DNA of 64,000 nucleotides from an uncultured bacterium (GCA_938075305.1 CALJGV010000007.1:62001-126000); one strand, 5' to 3'; shown: positions 8,189 through 17,109, counted from the stretch's first letter. Notes: generated by a model not told the origin, from the letters alone. Numbers and translations: made by a program.

Positions 8189-9636
8189 GGCCTCCGCTCC
8201 AGCGTGAAGACCACCTCGACGTGAGGCGTGTGCGGGAAGAGATCGACCGGTCGTACGGCGGTGACCTCGTAGCCTCCCGCGCAGAGTGCCGCCACGTCCC
8301 GGGCCCCGGAGGTGGGGTTGCAGGACACGAAGATCATCCGGCCCGCGCCGAGCTCGATGAGCTGCGCGGGCACCTTCGGGTGCAGCCCCGCGCGCGGCGG
8401 GTCCACCACGAGCACGTCGGGGCGCCGGGACGCAGACTCCAGCCGGAGCGTCTCCAGGACGTCGCCCTCGTGGAACACCGCGTCCTCTCGGCCATTGCGA
8501 GCTGCGTTCTGCCGCGCGTCCCGGATGGAGGATGGCGCGCTCTCGAAGCCGACGAGCTCGACCCCCTCCGGGGCGATCGCGAGGCCGATCGTGCCCGCGC
8601 CACAGAAGACGTCGAACAGGCGCTGGCCGGGCTCCACCCGTGCCTCCTCGCCGACGATCTCGAAGAGCCGCTCCGCCTGCTCGGTGTTGGTCTGGAAGAA
8701 GGAGTCCGCTGAGATCCGGAAGCGCTTGCCACAGAGCACCTCATCGATGGTCCCCGGCCCGTGGAGGATGTGCTCTTCCTCGCCATAGGCCACCGTCGCC
8801 GCCCGCTGGGTCACGTTCTGCACCACGGTGGTGATCTCCGGGTGGCGCTGGAGCAACGCCTCCACGAGGGGGTCGATCTGCTCGGCGGCGCGCTCCGAGG
8901 TCACGAGGTCGACCATGGTCTCGTCCGTCCTCACGCCGCGCCGAACCACCAGGTGGCGGAGCAGCCCCTCGTGGGCGCGCAGGTCCCAGGGGGCGAGCCC
9001 CGCCGCCAGCGCGAGCTCGCGGACCGTGTTCCGGATCCCGTCCGAGCCATCGAAGGCGATGGCGCACCGCTCGACGTCCAGCACCTTGCTGAAGAGCCCT
9101 GGCGCGTGGAGGCCGAGCCCGAAGCTCGCGTCCACGCCGTCGGGCTCCTCGCTCAGCACGTAGCGCCGAGACCCGAAGGTGAAGTCCATCTTGTTCCGGT
9201 AGCCCTCCAGCTGGCTCGCGGGCTCCACCTCGGCCACCGGCGGGGGCGCGCCGAGCCCGGCAGCATCGAAGGACGTGGCCAGCGCCCGCTCCACCAGGCC
9301 TCGCTTCTGCCGCAGCTGCTCGCCGTACTCGAGCGTCGGGAGGGCGCAGCCTCCGCAGACGCCAGCGTGGGGGCAGCGAGCGCCGGTCGCGTGGGGGCCC
9401 GCCTCCAGCACGTCGACCACCCGCGCCTCCACCCGCCCCCCGCGCCGCTTCAGCACCTCTGCGGTGACCCGGGAGCCCGGGTTCGCGTGCCGCATTCGAA
9501 GCCGACTCTCCCCCACCAGACCGACGCCACGGCCCCGGTCATCGATCTCCGCGACGTCCACGTCGAAGCGGTCGCCTCGCCGCGGCTTCCGGCGGACCGG
9601 CGGGGCGGAGGTGGGCTCGGAGGGTTCGGTGGGCAT
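8185..9636 (-). CDS. rlmD: 23S rRNA (uracil-5-)-methyltransferase, RlmD/TrmA family
   Basis: 483 residues. An N-terminal TRAM-like RNA-binding domain (about 18-78) is followed by the [4Fe-4S] motif with Cys88, Cys94 and Cys97 and a later Cys in DVERCAI. The C-terminal methyltransferase has the SAM motif FDVFCGAGTIGL, DPPRAG, and the catalytic Cys in FVSCNPTSGARD, which attacks the uracil C6. Overall size and the Fe-S motif fit enzymes making m5U in 23S rRNA (RlmD or RlmCD type); the exact uridine cannot be decided. It is the first gene of a coupled minus-strand operon and diverges from the glycosyltransferase at 9717. Confidence 0.9.
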   Translation of the reverse strand: MPTEPSEPTSAPPVRRKPRRGDRFDVDVAEIDDRGRGVGLVGESRLRMRHANPGSRVTAEVLKRRGGRVEARVVDVLEAGPHATGARCPHAGVCGGCALPTLEYGEQLRQKRGLVERALATSFDAAGLGAPPPVAEVEPASQLEGYRNKMDFTFGSRRYVLSEEPDGVDASFGLGLHAPGLFSKVLDVERCAIAFDGSDGIRNTVRELALAAGLAPWDLRAHEGLLRHLVVRRGVRTDETMVDLVTSERAAEQIDPLVEALLQRHPEITTVVQNVTQRAATVAYGEEEHILHGPGTIDEVLCGKRFRISADSFFQTNTEQAERLFEIVGEEARVEPGQRLFDVFCGAGTIGLAIAPEGVELVGFESAPSSIRDARQNAARNGREDAVFHEGDVLETLRLESASRRPDVLVVDPPRAGLHPKVPAQLIELGAGRMIFVSCNPTSGARDVAALCAGGYEVTAVRPVDLFPHTPHVEVVFTLERRP

Positions 9637-9676
9637 GGACGTGAAGGTGCGGGCAAGGACGAGCGATAAGGGGCTC

Positions 9677-9692
9677 GGGAGCGTACGCTCCC
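9677..9692. promoter_or_regulatory. Perfect 16-bp palindrome in a divergent promoter region
   Basis: GGGAGCGTACGCTCCC is a perfect dyad, 40 bases before rlmD and 24 before the glycosyltransferase start. A TACGCT that could serve as a -10 box lies inside it. The half-site GGGAGCG recurs eight bases downstream at 9698. A dimeric regulator binding site is possible; nothing else supports it. Confidence 0.35.
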
Positions 9693-9716
9693 CGGTAGGG
9701 AGCGACGACCCCGAAG

Positions 9717-11462
9717 ATGGAACAGCCGACAGCCGAGCAGCAGCCAGGGCCCCCCCCCTCGAGCAGGAGCGCCGCCGCTCGGCGCTTCAGCCTCGCCCTG
9801 CTGGCGCTCGCCGCCGCCGTGCTGCTCGGCCTCGTGGGGCGCGTCGAGTTCCTTGTGGATGACGCCTTCATCTCGCTCCGCTTCGCCCGCAACTGGGTCG
9901 AGCTGGGCACGCCGGTCTTCAACTCCTTCGAGCTCGGCCCCGGCGGGCAGCCCGTCGAGGGCTTCAGCAACCTGCTCTGGACCGCGCTGCTCGCGGTCCT
10001 CTACTGGGCTGGCGCGCCGTTCCCCGAGTTCCTGGCCCCCCTCCAGCTCGCCCTGGCCATGGGCGTGCTCATCGTCCAGCTACGCTTCGTCACCACCGAG
10101 CTGCGCCTCGGGAGGGCAGGAGAGTTCGCGTCGGTGGCCCTGCTCGCCACCTCCGCCCCGTTCGTCGCGTGGACCAGCGGAGGGATGGAGACGACGCTCT
10201 TCACGCTGCTCCTCATTTCCTACCTCGTCGGACTCCTGCGCCGGGAGCTTCGCCGCCCCTCCGACCTCGCCTGGCTCGCCCTCACCGCCGCCGCCGTGTG
10301 CTCCGTGCGTGTCGAGGGCATCCTCTGGGTCCTCGGTATCGCGGCCGCCGTCGTCGCCGCGGAGTCGCTGTTCTCCGGAGAGGGCCCGCGGGCCCTTCAG
10401 CGACACCGCCAGCGTTTCCTCTGGATCGCCGTCGCGGCGGCCTCCGCCATGGGCGCCCAGCTCCTTTGGCGGCAGGCGACCTTCGGACAGTGGCTCCCCA
10501 ACACGGTCGCGGCCAAGACCGGCGGCGGCGCCGAGGTCATGGGCCGCGGGCTGCGGCAGGTGGCGACCTGGGGCCTCGTGGCCCTCACTCCCCTCGCCGC
10601 GATGGCGCTGACGCTGCCGGCCCTCCGCCACCCCACGGCGAGGGCGCGCGTTGCGGCCGGAGCGAGCCTGTTCTTGGCCCTCGGCTTCGTGGCGTACAAC
10701 GTGATGGTGGGCGGGGACTGGATGCCGTTCTTCCGCTTCCTCGCCCCCTGCACGCCGGCCCTCGCCCTGCTCGCCGCCGTGGGCATCGACCGCGTCCCCC
10801 GGAGCGCCGGGGTCGCCCTCGCCCTGGGGCTCGCCGTGGCGCAACCGCTCCCGCTCTTCGACCTCCACGTCGCGCCCGAGGGGCTCCGCAGCGCGCTCCG
10901 CTTCCGCGCGTTCAAGGGGGGGTACCGGAGCGAGGCGCAGCGCGTCGACGTCGCCCGGGAGAACGAGGGCAACTTCACGCTGCTCGGCAAGGCCCTCGCG
11001 ACCGAGACCCAGCCCGGGGAGGTCCTCGCCTTCGGACCGATCGGCTCGCCCGGGTGGTTCGCGCCGACCCTCGACTTCGTGGACCGCAACGGGCTGGTCA
11101 CCCCCTCGGTGGCTCGACGGGAGGTCAAGTCCGGCGGGACCGCCGGACACGAGAAGCGCGTCCCCCACGCGTGGTTCCTGGAACACGGGACGCCGGCGCC
11201 CAACCTGCTGTACGCCACCTGGCGCCCGGGCGCCTTGCGGGAGGATCAGCCGGGTCCACTGCGCGCCCTGAAGCGCGCCCTGAAGACCCAGGGTCAGACC
11301 TCCCGGCCAGAGGAGCGTCCGCTCTTCGAGGGGACCCGGCTCCGCTTGCACTCGGTGCCGACCGCCGGGCTCGGGGACCCCGCGCGGGACTTCAGCGAGC
11401 TCACGCTGATCCTCTTCGAGCGTGCGGACCCCGCGACCGCCCGCGCCTCCTGGGGTCAGTGA
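9717..11462 (+). CDS. GT-C type integral membrane glycosyltransferase
   Basis: 581 residues with about nine to eleven hydrophobic segments. After the first membrane helix the loop has VDDAFISLRFARNW (Asp48-Asp49), then a segment ending in VEGFSNLLW, the arrangement of GT-C enzymes such as the mycobacterial arabinofuranosyltransferase AftB and related planctomycete proteins. These use polyprenyl-phosphate sugars and an Asp in the first external loop as catalytic base. The C-terminal 200 residues form a soluble domain outside the membrane. The acceptor is unknown. It stands alone on the plus strand, and its end overlaps the convergent trmL by seven bases. Confidence 0.8.
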   Translation: MEQPTAEQQPGPPPSSRSAAARRFSLALLALAAAVLLGLVGRVEFLVDDAFISLRFARNWVELGTPVFNSFELGPGGQPVEGFSNLLWTALLAVLYWAGAPFPEFLAPLQLALAMGVLIVQLRFVTTELRLGRAGEFASVALLATSAPFVAWTSGGMETTLFTLLLISYLVGLLRRELRRPSDLAWLALTAAAVCSVRVEGILWVLGIAAAVVAAESLFSGEGPRALQRHRQRFLWIAVAAASAMGAQLLWRQATFGQWLPNTVAAKTGGGAEVMGRGLRQVATWGLVALTPLAAMALTLPALRHPTARARVAAGASLFLALGFVAYNVMVGGDWMPFFRFLAPCTPALALLAAVGIDRVPRSAGVALALGLAVAQPLPLFDLHVAPEGLRSALRFRAFKGGYRSEAQRVDVARENEGNFTLLGKALATETQPGEVLAFGPIGSPGWFAPTLDFVDRNGLVTPSVARREVKSGGTAGHEKRVPHAWFLEHGTPAPNLLYATWRPGALREDQPGPLRALKRALKTQGQTSRPEERPLFEGTRLRLHSVPTAGLGDPARDFSELTLILFERADPATARASWGQ

Positions 11463-11980
11463 GCGGCGGGGACGTCCTGCGGCGAGACCTCGCCGGTCGC
11501 GAGGTAAACAGCGATGGCCACCGCGTTGGCCAGATTGATGGAGCGCACCCCCTCGTGGATCGGGATCCGCACGCGGCGGTCGGCGTGGGCCTCCAGTAGC
11601 TCAGGGGGGAGTCCCTTGCTCTCGCTCCCGAACACCAGGACGTCGCCCTGATGGAACGTGACCTCGCGCAGGGACTCGCCGCCCCGCGCCGAGAAGAGGC
11701 GCAGCCGCTCCTCGAACGGGCGGTCGCTCCGGCCGCGAAGCTCCTCGAAGCAGGCCTCCACGCTCCCGTGCACGCTCAGGTCCACCAGCGGCCAGTAGTC
11801 GAGGCCCGCCCGCTTGAGGTAGCGGTCCTCGAGGCTGAACCCGAGGGGCTCGACGAGGTGGAGCCGGGCGCCCATCGCCGCCGTGAGGCGGCCCGCACAG
11901 CCAGAGTTGTGCGGGATCTCGGGGTGCACCAGGACCACGTCAATCCCCGGCCCAACCTCGCTCTTCTCAGGAGCTTCCAT
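11456..11980 (-). CDS. trmL: tRNA (cytidine(34)-2'-O)-methyltransferase, SPOUT family
   Basis: 174 residues, near the usual length of about 157-165. The three SpoU motifs are present: HPEIPHNSGCAGRL at the N-terminus, LVFGSESKGLP in the middle and PIHEGVRSINLANAVAIAVY at the end, which form the trefoil knot that binds SAM. TrmL methylates the wobble ribose of leucine tRNAs. I start at ATG 11980, the first Met giving a normal family N-terminus; a longer in-frame upstream extension overlaps the divergent yceH-like gene and is not family-like. The promoter must lie in the 52-base gap to yceH. Confidence 0.9.
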   Translation of the reverse strand: MEAPEKSEVGPGIDVVLVHPEIPHNSGCAGRLTAAMGARLHLVEPLGFSLEDRYLKRAGLDYWPLVDLSVHGSVEACFEELRGRSDRPFEERLRLFSARGGESLREVTFHQGDVLVFGSESKGLPPELLEAHADRRVRIPIHEGVRSINLANAVAIAVYLATGEVSPQDVPAAH

Positions 11981-12019
11981 CGTGGAGAGGATACCCACTG
12001 CCCCTCCGGCCGCATCCCT

Positions 12020-12025
12020 TAGGGT
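12020..12025 (+). promoter_or_regulatory. -10-like hexamer TAGGGT seven bases before the DUF480 gene
   Basis: TAGGGT, ggccccc, then ATG at 12033. Spacing fits a leaderless transcript, and no Shine-Dalgarno site is present. Confidence 0.45.
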
Positions 12026-12032
12026 GGCCCCC

Positions 12033-12725
12033 ATGGACATCTCGCTGAACGGACACGAGGCGCGCGCGCTGGGCGTGCTGATCGAGAAGGCCTTCACGAC
12101 GCCGGACCAGTACCCGCTGTCGCTCAACGCCACGACCAACGGCTGCAACCAGAAGAGCAACCGTGACCCCGTCACGGACTTCTCCGAGGCCGAGGTGAGG
12201 ATCGCCCTCCAGGGCCTGCGGATGAAGGGGCTCGCGGGCCAGAGCGTCCCCGCGGGCAGCCGGGTGGAGCGCTGGAGGCACAACGCCATGGAGACCCTCG
12301 GGATCGGTGAACGGGAGGCGGCGGTCCTGGCCGAGCTCTTGCTCCGCGGCTCCCAGACCGCGGGCGAGCTCCGTTCCAGGGCCAGGCGCATGCGGGACCT
12401 CCCGGACCCCGAGGCGCTGGAGCAAGCGCTGGAGGCGCTCCGGAGCCAGGGCTACGCGGAGACCGCGGAAGGCGGCCGCGCCCCGAGGACCTCGCAGCTC
12501 CTCTGCAGGAGCGTCGCCCCGGGCGCCGGGGACAGCCCCCCCGCCGAGGCCGCACCGGCCTCCGTCCTCGCCTCCGCCCCCGCCCCCTCCGGGGCGCCCG
12601 CTCCGCTGCCCGGAGCGAAGGAGGTCCAGGGGACACCGCTGGCGGAGCGCGTGGAGTCGCTGGAGCGCCAGGTCGCGGACCTGACCCGGAGCATGGCCCA
12701 GCTCCGGGAGGAGCTCGGAGCTTGA
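12033..12725 (+). CDS. YceH family protein (DUF480)
   Basis: 230 residues. The N-terminal 165 residues are the two winged-helix domains of DUF480/YceH, recognised by GHEARALGVLIEKAFTTPD, YPLSLNATTNGCNQKSNRDP and, in the second domain, GEREAAVLAELLLRGSQTAGELRSR. After a Pro/Ala-rich linker (about 175-200) the protein ends in a short coiled coil (ESLERQVADLTRSMAQLREEL), as in other family members. Winged helices suggest DNA binding; the role is unknown. The stop overlaps the next gene's TTG start. Confidence 0.9.
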   Translation: MDISLNGHEARALGVLIEKAFTTPDQYPLSLNATTNGCNQKSNRDPVTDFSEAEVRIALQGLRMKGLAGQSVPAGSRVERWRHNAMETLGIGEREAAVLAELLLRGSQTAGELRSRARRMRDLPDPEALEQALEALRSQGYAETAEGGRAPRTSQLLCRSVAPGAGDSPPAEAAPASVLASAPAPSGAPAPLPGAKEVQGTPLAERVESLERQVADLTRSMAQLREELGA

Positions 12726-13930
12726 GCGCGCGGGCTGGACTGTGGCTGGTCGCCCTGTGGGCCGCCGCCTGCGGCACGGGATCGCCAGGTCCCTCCCGGC
12801 TCACGTCCCCCGCCAGCGACGCCGGGCGCCCGCCGGCCGAGGCGTCTCCCCAGGGAGCGGGGGGCCAGTCGACGCAGGAGGGCCCGCGCCGCAGCGGTTC
12901 CCTGCCCGCGAGCGAGTACGTGCCGCGCCCGATCCGCGGCTTCGATGTCCGGGTCGCCCCGAGCCTGATCGACGGCGACGAGGACGACGTCGGCGCCCGG
13001 GCCCTGGATGCCCTGGACCGCGACCTCGGAGACGTCCTCGATCAGACCCCCGCGGCCCGCCACGCCTTCCTGAGGTCGGTCCCGATCTTCCTGGGCGTGG
13101 CGGATCCGGTGGCCCCCTGCGCCTGCTATCACCCGAGCGCGAGCTGGCTGGAGCGGAACGGCTTCGACCCGGCGAAGGGCCGGGCCGTCGAGATCACGAG
13201 CGCCCGGACCTACCTGGACTGGCGGCGGCACCAGGCGTCGATGGTCCTCCACGAGCTCGCGCACGCGCTATTCGACCAGAAGGTCTGGTCCGAGCGACGT
13301 CGAGTCGAGGCCGCACTCGCCGCCGTCCGCGAGCGCGGGGTCTACGATCGCACCCTGCGCTGGTCCGGCGCCGAGGATCGGCACTACGCGCTGAACGACC
13401 TCAACGAGTACTTCGCGGAGACCACGGAGGCGCTCTACGGGGTGAACGACTTCTATCCCTTCGTGCGCGCCGAGCTCCTCGAGGTGGACCCGTCGGGCGC
13501 GGCCCTCGTCCAGTCACTCTGGGAGGGGCGCTCGTCGGACCCCGCGGACGAGGACGCAGGGGGGGAGGTGAGCGAGGCGATCGAGCTCCTCGCCGCCGCC
13601 GTGGACGCCGCCGAGGATGGCGCCTCGCGCTCCCGGACCACCCCCTCGCTGGAGCGGCTCCTCTCCGCCGACTTCGAGCTCGTGACGGCCGACGGGAGCG
13701 TCCTCCCGAAGCGCGCGGTGCTCTCCCAGGGCTGGCCCGCGGGCGCCGTCCAGGCCGGGCCCGCCGTGGAGATCGGCTCGCGCGAGCTCGGCACCCGCCA
13801 CCTGACGGTCCGCTTCGAACTCAGCGCCTCGGGCACGACCTGCTCCGGGGTCGTGGAGCGGGTCCGGAGCGTGCCTGGGGGATTGCGCTGGCTCTCCCTG
13901 CAGCTGTCCCAGGGCAGCAACGGCGAATGA
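12722..13930 (+). CDS. Putative zinc metallopeptidase lipoprotein
   Basis: 402 residues starting with TTG at 12722, which overlaps the upstream stop (TTGA). The N-terminus is a short hydrophobic segment ending at Cys17 (LWAAAC), a weak lipobox. The catalytic helix is VLHELAHALFD (His177, Glu178, His181), and the downstream NEYFAETTEALYG helix, starting near residue 225, offers a Glu as third zinc ligand, as in gluzincin-like or anthrax-lethal-factor-like fold proteins. A Cys pair in the segment APCACYHP lies before the catalytic domain. The C-terminal 130 residues form a separate beta-rich domain. Probably anchored in the periplasm or on the surface; substrate unknown. Confidence 0.7.
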   Translation: MSARAGLWLVALWAAACGTGSPGPSRLTSPASDAGRPPAEASPQGAGGQSTQEGPRRSGSLPASEYVPRPIRGFDVRVAPSLIDGDEDDVGARALDALDRDLGDVLDQTPAARHAFLRSVPIFLGVADPVAPCACYHPSASWLERNGFDPAKGRAVEITSARTYLDWRRHQASMVLHELAHALFDQKVWSERRRVEAALAAVRERGVYDRTLRWSGAEDRHYALNDLNEYFAETTEALYGVNDFYPFVRAELLEVDPSGAALVQSLWEGRSSDPADEDAGGEVSEAIELLAAAVDAAEDGASRSRTTPSLERLLSADFELVTADGSVLPKRAVLSQGWPAGAVQAGPAVEIGSRELGTRHLTVRFELSASGTTCSGVVERVRSVPGGLRWLSLQLSQGSNGE

Positions 13931-13997
13931 GGGCCCGACCTCGGAGCCACGACAAAAAGGGAGCGGCTCCCGGGCGGGATCCCTCGCCGCCTCGGAC

Positions 13998-14003
13998 TAT
14001 GCT
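13998..14003 (+). promoter_or_regulatory. -10-like hexamer TATGCT six bases before the aryl-CoA oxygenase gene
   Basis: TATGCT, ccgccc, then ATG at 14010. This is the best match to the sigma-70 -10 consensus among the leaderless-type sites here. Confidence 0.5.
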
Positions 14004-14009
14004 CCGCCC

Positions 14010-16274
14010 ATGAAGATCGCGGTCATCGGAGGAGGTCCAGGCGGGCTGTTCACGGCCATCCTCGCCAAGAAGGCGTTCCCCGGCGCGGAGATTGACGTCT
14101 ACGAGCGCAACGCCCACGGCGACACCTTCGGCTGGGGCGTGGTCTTCAGCGACGAGACCCTCGGCAACGTCGAGGGCGCGGATCCAGAGAGCTTCAAGGA
14201 GATCCGCGAGTCATTCGCCTACTGGACGGACATCGAGACCTTCGTCGGTGGCGAGATGGTCCGGTCCACGGGGCACGGGTTCTGCGGCCTGGCACGCAAG
14301 GAGCTGCTGGCGATCCTGGACCGGCGCGCCACCGCGCTCGGGGTTCGCTCCCACTACGAGGTGGAGGTCGACCGCGCGACCCTCGAGCAGTCCGCGGACC
14401 TCGTCGTGGCCAGCGACGGCCTGAACAGCGCCGTGCGGGAGGGCTCCGGCGACCGATTCGGTCCCTGCATCGACTGGCGCAAGGCGCGGTTCTGCTGGCT
14501 CGGCACGGACAAGCCCCTCGGCGCGTTCACGTTCATCTTCAAGGAGAACGAGCACGGGGTCTGGAACATCCACGCCTACCCCTTCGAGCGCGGGGACGAG
14601 CCCAGGTCCACCTGGATCGTCGAGTGCGACGAAGAGACCTGGCAGCGCTCGGGCCTCGGCGACGGCGACGAGGAGGCGACCGTGCGCTACGTCGCGGAGC
14701 TGTTCTCCGACCACCTCGACGGCCACGAGCTGCTCACGAACCGGTCCATCTGGCGGGTCTTCCCGACCGTCGCCTGCGCGACCTGGGTGGACGGGAAGAC
14801 GGTCCTGGTGGGCGACTCCGCCCACACGGCCCACTTCTCCATCGGATCCGGGACCAAGCTCGCAATGGAGGACTCCATCGCCCTCGTGGACGCCCTCGTC
14901 TCCGCCCGTACGGGGGCCGACGACGCCGACGTGGCCGCCGCGCTCGCCAGCTACCAGGAGCGCCGCAGCGTCGAGGTCCTAAAAACCCAGAAGGCCGCCC
15001 AGACGAGCCTGGAGTGGTTCGAGCACTCCGGCCGCTACATGGAGCAGGACCCGGTCCTGTTCACGTTCAACCTGATGACGCGCTCCAAGCGCATCACCTA
15101 CGACAACCTCGCCCTCCGCGATCCGGAGCTCGTGGAGAGCGCGCGGCGGCGCTTCATCGAGCAGGAGGGCGGTGACCCGGACGTCATCACGTTGCCCGCC
15201 TTCACGCCGTTCCGTACACGCGACGTCGTGCTGGCGAACCGCGTGGTTGTCTCCCCCATGTGCCAGTACAGCGCCGTCGAGGGCACGCCCCTCCGCTGGC
15301 ATGACGTGCACTACGGCGCCCGCGCCATCGGCGGCGCAGGCCTGCTGTTCACCGAGGCCACCAACGTCTCCGCTCAAGGGCGGATCACCCACGGCTGCAC
15401 CGGGATTTATACCGACGAGCACGAGGCCCGCTGGAAGGAGATCGTCGACTTCGCCCACGAGCACTCGGGCGCCAAGGTGGCGATGCAGCTGGGGCACGCG
15501 GGCAGAAAGGCGTCCTACTCCCTCCCCTGGGAGGGCGACGCCCCGCTCGTGGACGCGAGCGCCTGGCCCACCATCGGGCCCACCGACGCCCCCTTCCTCC
15601 CCGGCGCCCCCGCTCCGAAGGCGATGGACCGCGCCGACATGGACGCTGTGCTGGCCGAGTTCAAGGCCGCGACCGAGCGCAGCGTGCGCGCCGGTTTCGA
15701 CGTCGTCGAGGTCCACGCGGCCCACGGATACCTGCTCTCTAGCTTCCTCTCACCGGCGGTGAACGACCGCTCGGACGAGTACGGCGGCGAGCGCCTTGAG
15801 GACCGCGCACGCTTCCCCCTGGAGGTCATCGACGTGGTCCGCGCGGCGATGCCCGGTGGCATGCCGCTCTTCCTCCGGCTCTCGGCTACGGACTGGTTCC
15901 ACGAGGGAGGCCAGACGGTGGAGGACTCGGTGCGCTTCGCGCGCCTCGCCAAGGCGCACGGCGTCGACGTCATCGACGTGTCCAGCGCGGGGAACGTCCC
16001 CACCTCGCGGCCTGTTTACGGGCGCATGTATCAGGTGCCGTTCGCCGAGCGCATCCGCTACGAGGCGGAGCTGCCCGTGATGGCCGTGGGCGCGATTCAG
16101 GGCATCGACCACGTCAACACGATCCTCGCCTCCGGTCGAGCCGACCTCTGCGCCATGGCCCGCCCGCACCTTGAGGACCCACACCTGACCCTGCGGGTTG
16201 CGAACGAGGCGGGGGAGCCTGGGCAGCACTGGCCCGTGCAATACGCAGCAGCCCGTCGCAGACCGCGGAGCTGA
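14010..16274 (+). CDS. Bifunctional aryl-CoA monooxygenase/reductase (salicylyl-CoA 5-hydroxylase or 2-aminobenzoyl-CoA type)
   Basis: 754 residues in two flavoprotein domains. Residues 1 to about 385 are a class A FAD monooxygenase: GGGPGG at the start, a DG motif (VVASDGLNSAVR) and VGDSAHTAHFSIGSGTKLAMED. Residues about 395-745 are an Old Yellow Enzyme barrel: RVVVSPMCQYSA, LGHAGRKAS, and the FMN-binding end VGAIQGIDHVNTILASGRADL. This fusion is known from 2-aminobenzoyl-CoA monooxygenase/reductase and salicylyl-CoA 5-hydroxylase, which hydroxylate and then reduce the ring of an aromatic CoA ester. No CoA ligase or ring-cleavage gene lies nearby, so the pathway cannot be named. Single gene with its own promoter. 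Confidence 0.88.
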   Translation: MKIAVIGGGPGGLFTAILAKKAFPGAEIDVYERNAHGDTFGWGVVFSDETLGNVEGADPESFKEIRESFAYWTDIETFVGGEMVRSTGHGFCGLARKELLAILDRRATALGVRSHYEVEVDRATLEQSADLVVASDGLNSAVREGSGDRFGPCIDWRKARFCWLGTDKPLGAFTFIFKENEHGVWNIHAYPFERGDEPRSTWIVECDEETWQRSGLGDGDEEATVRYVAELFSDHLDGHELLTNRSIWRVFPTVACATWVDGKTVLVGDSAHTAHFSIGSGTKLAMEDSIALVDALVSARTGADDADVAAALASYQERRSVEVLKTQKAAQTSLEWFEHSGRYMEQDPVLFTFNLMTRSKRITYDNLALRDPELVESARRRFIEQEGGDPDVITLPAFTPFRTRDVVLANRVVVSPMCQYSAVEGTPLRWHDVHYGARAIGGAGLLFTEATNVSAQGRITHGCTGIYTDEHEARWKEIVDFAHEHSGAKVAMQLGHAGRKASYSLPWEGDAPLVDASAWPTIGPTDAPFLPGAPAPKAMDRADMDAVLAEFKAATERSVRAGFDVVEVHAAHGYLLSSFLSPAVNDRSDEYGGERLEDRARFPLEVIDVVRAAMPGGMPLFLRLSATDWFHEGGQTVEDSVRFARLAKAHGVDVIDVSSAGNVPTSRPVYGRMYQVPFAERIRYEAELPVMAVGAIQGIDHVNTILASGRADLCAMARPHLEDPHLTLRVANEAGEPGQHWPVQYAAARRRPRS

Positions 16275-16312
16275 TCCCGGTCAGCCGCTGGGCTGCGCCA
16301 CCCCGGGGAGCG

Positions 16313-17038
16313 TCACTCGGACGCAGAGCCGCGGTCGTAGCGGAGGCGGACGTTCTGGCGTCCCATCTCCTCGAGCCGGGCCTTGTCCTTCTTGAGGCCG
16401 AGGTTGTGCGCCTTCGACACCACGCTCTTCACCGAGCGTCCGAGCTGTTGCGCGATCTGCAGGTTGCTCTCCCCAGGGTAGAGCTGGCGCAGCGTCTGGA
16501 GCTCCGGTTCGGTCCAGCGCGGCATCCGCGTCCGCTCGCTGCCGCTCGTCTTACGCCGCATGTACGCCTTGTCTTTCGACAGGCAGAGCCGCGCTGCTTC
16601 GGCCTGGACCCGCTCTAGGGTCCGCCCGTAGATGATGGCGAGGTCCTCGTCAGAGCGGGTGCCGAACTGGCGCTTGAAGAGGATCAGCTCCGGACCGGAC
16701 AGCGGCCGGTCCTCCAGGGTCGTCGCGAGCTCAACGAGCTTCGTCTCGAGGTCCTCCACTGATCTCCCCAGCATCCGGGCGAGCAGATTCGTCTCCACGC
16801 CGCCGAGGTATCGGCGCAGGGTCTCCAGGTCCTCCGGTGACCACGGGCCAGAGACGGCTTCGCGGCAGAGGATCTCCTCCGCCTTCGCGCGGATCTCCTC
16901 CAAAGGTCGCCCGAGTTCACGGGCCAGGAAAGACGGCTCCTTCTGTCCGAAGGAGGCACGGAGCGCGTCGAGCTCGGATTCTGCCCAGGGTCTGTCCTGG
17001 GCTGGATCCGTCGGAGAGTTTGATTGGCCTGTGGTCAC
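16313..17038 (-). CDS. Four-repeat Myb/SANT-like helix-turn-helix protein
   Basis: 241 residues, starting with GTG at 17038. It consists of four tandem repeats at about 18-56, 66-104, 113-156 and 175-218. Each begins with W-x-x-x-[DE]-L (Leu in repeat 3), and exactly 24 residues later has [LY]-G-R followed by a helix ending in Lys or Ala. This is the layout of Myb/SANT or Trihelix three-helix DNA-binding units. Repeats 3 and 4 each end in a basic K-D-K segment. The protein is Arg/Lys-rich at the C-terminus. No other domain is visible. It lies 71 bases behind ptsI on the same strand but has its own promoter. It is likely a DNA-binding or chromosome-associated protein; this is inference. Confidence 0.65.
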   Translation of the reverse strand: MTTGQSNSPTDPAQDRPWAESELDALRASFGQKEPSFLARELGRPLEEIRAKAEEILCREAVSGPWSPEDLETLRRYLGGVETNLLARMLGRSVEDLETKLVELATTLEDRPLSGPELILFKRQFGTRSDEDLAIIYGRTLERVQAEAARLCLSKDKAYMRRKTSGSERTRMPRWTEPELQTLRQLYPGESNLQIAQQLGRSVKSVVSKAHNLGLKKDKARLEEMGRQNVRLRYDRGSASE

Positions 17039-17070
17039 GGTCGATCAGTGGGGTTTCGCGCGCGGCTCGA

Positions 17071-17076
17071 ATTGTA
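17071..17076 (-). promoter_or_regulatory. -10 box TACAAT upstream of the Myb-like gene
   Basis: On the minus strand TACAAT (plus strand ATTGTA) lies 32 bases before the GTG at 17038, in a locally AT-rich patch between ptsI and the Myb-like gene. A TTGAT just upstream is too close to be a -35. Confidence 0.45.
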
Positions 17077-17109
17077 TCAAGACTGGACACGGATACCTCA
17101 ACCCCCACT

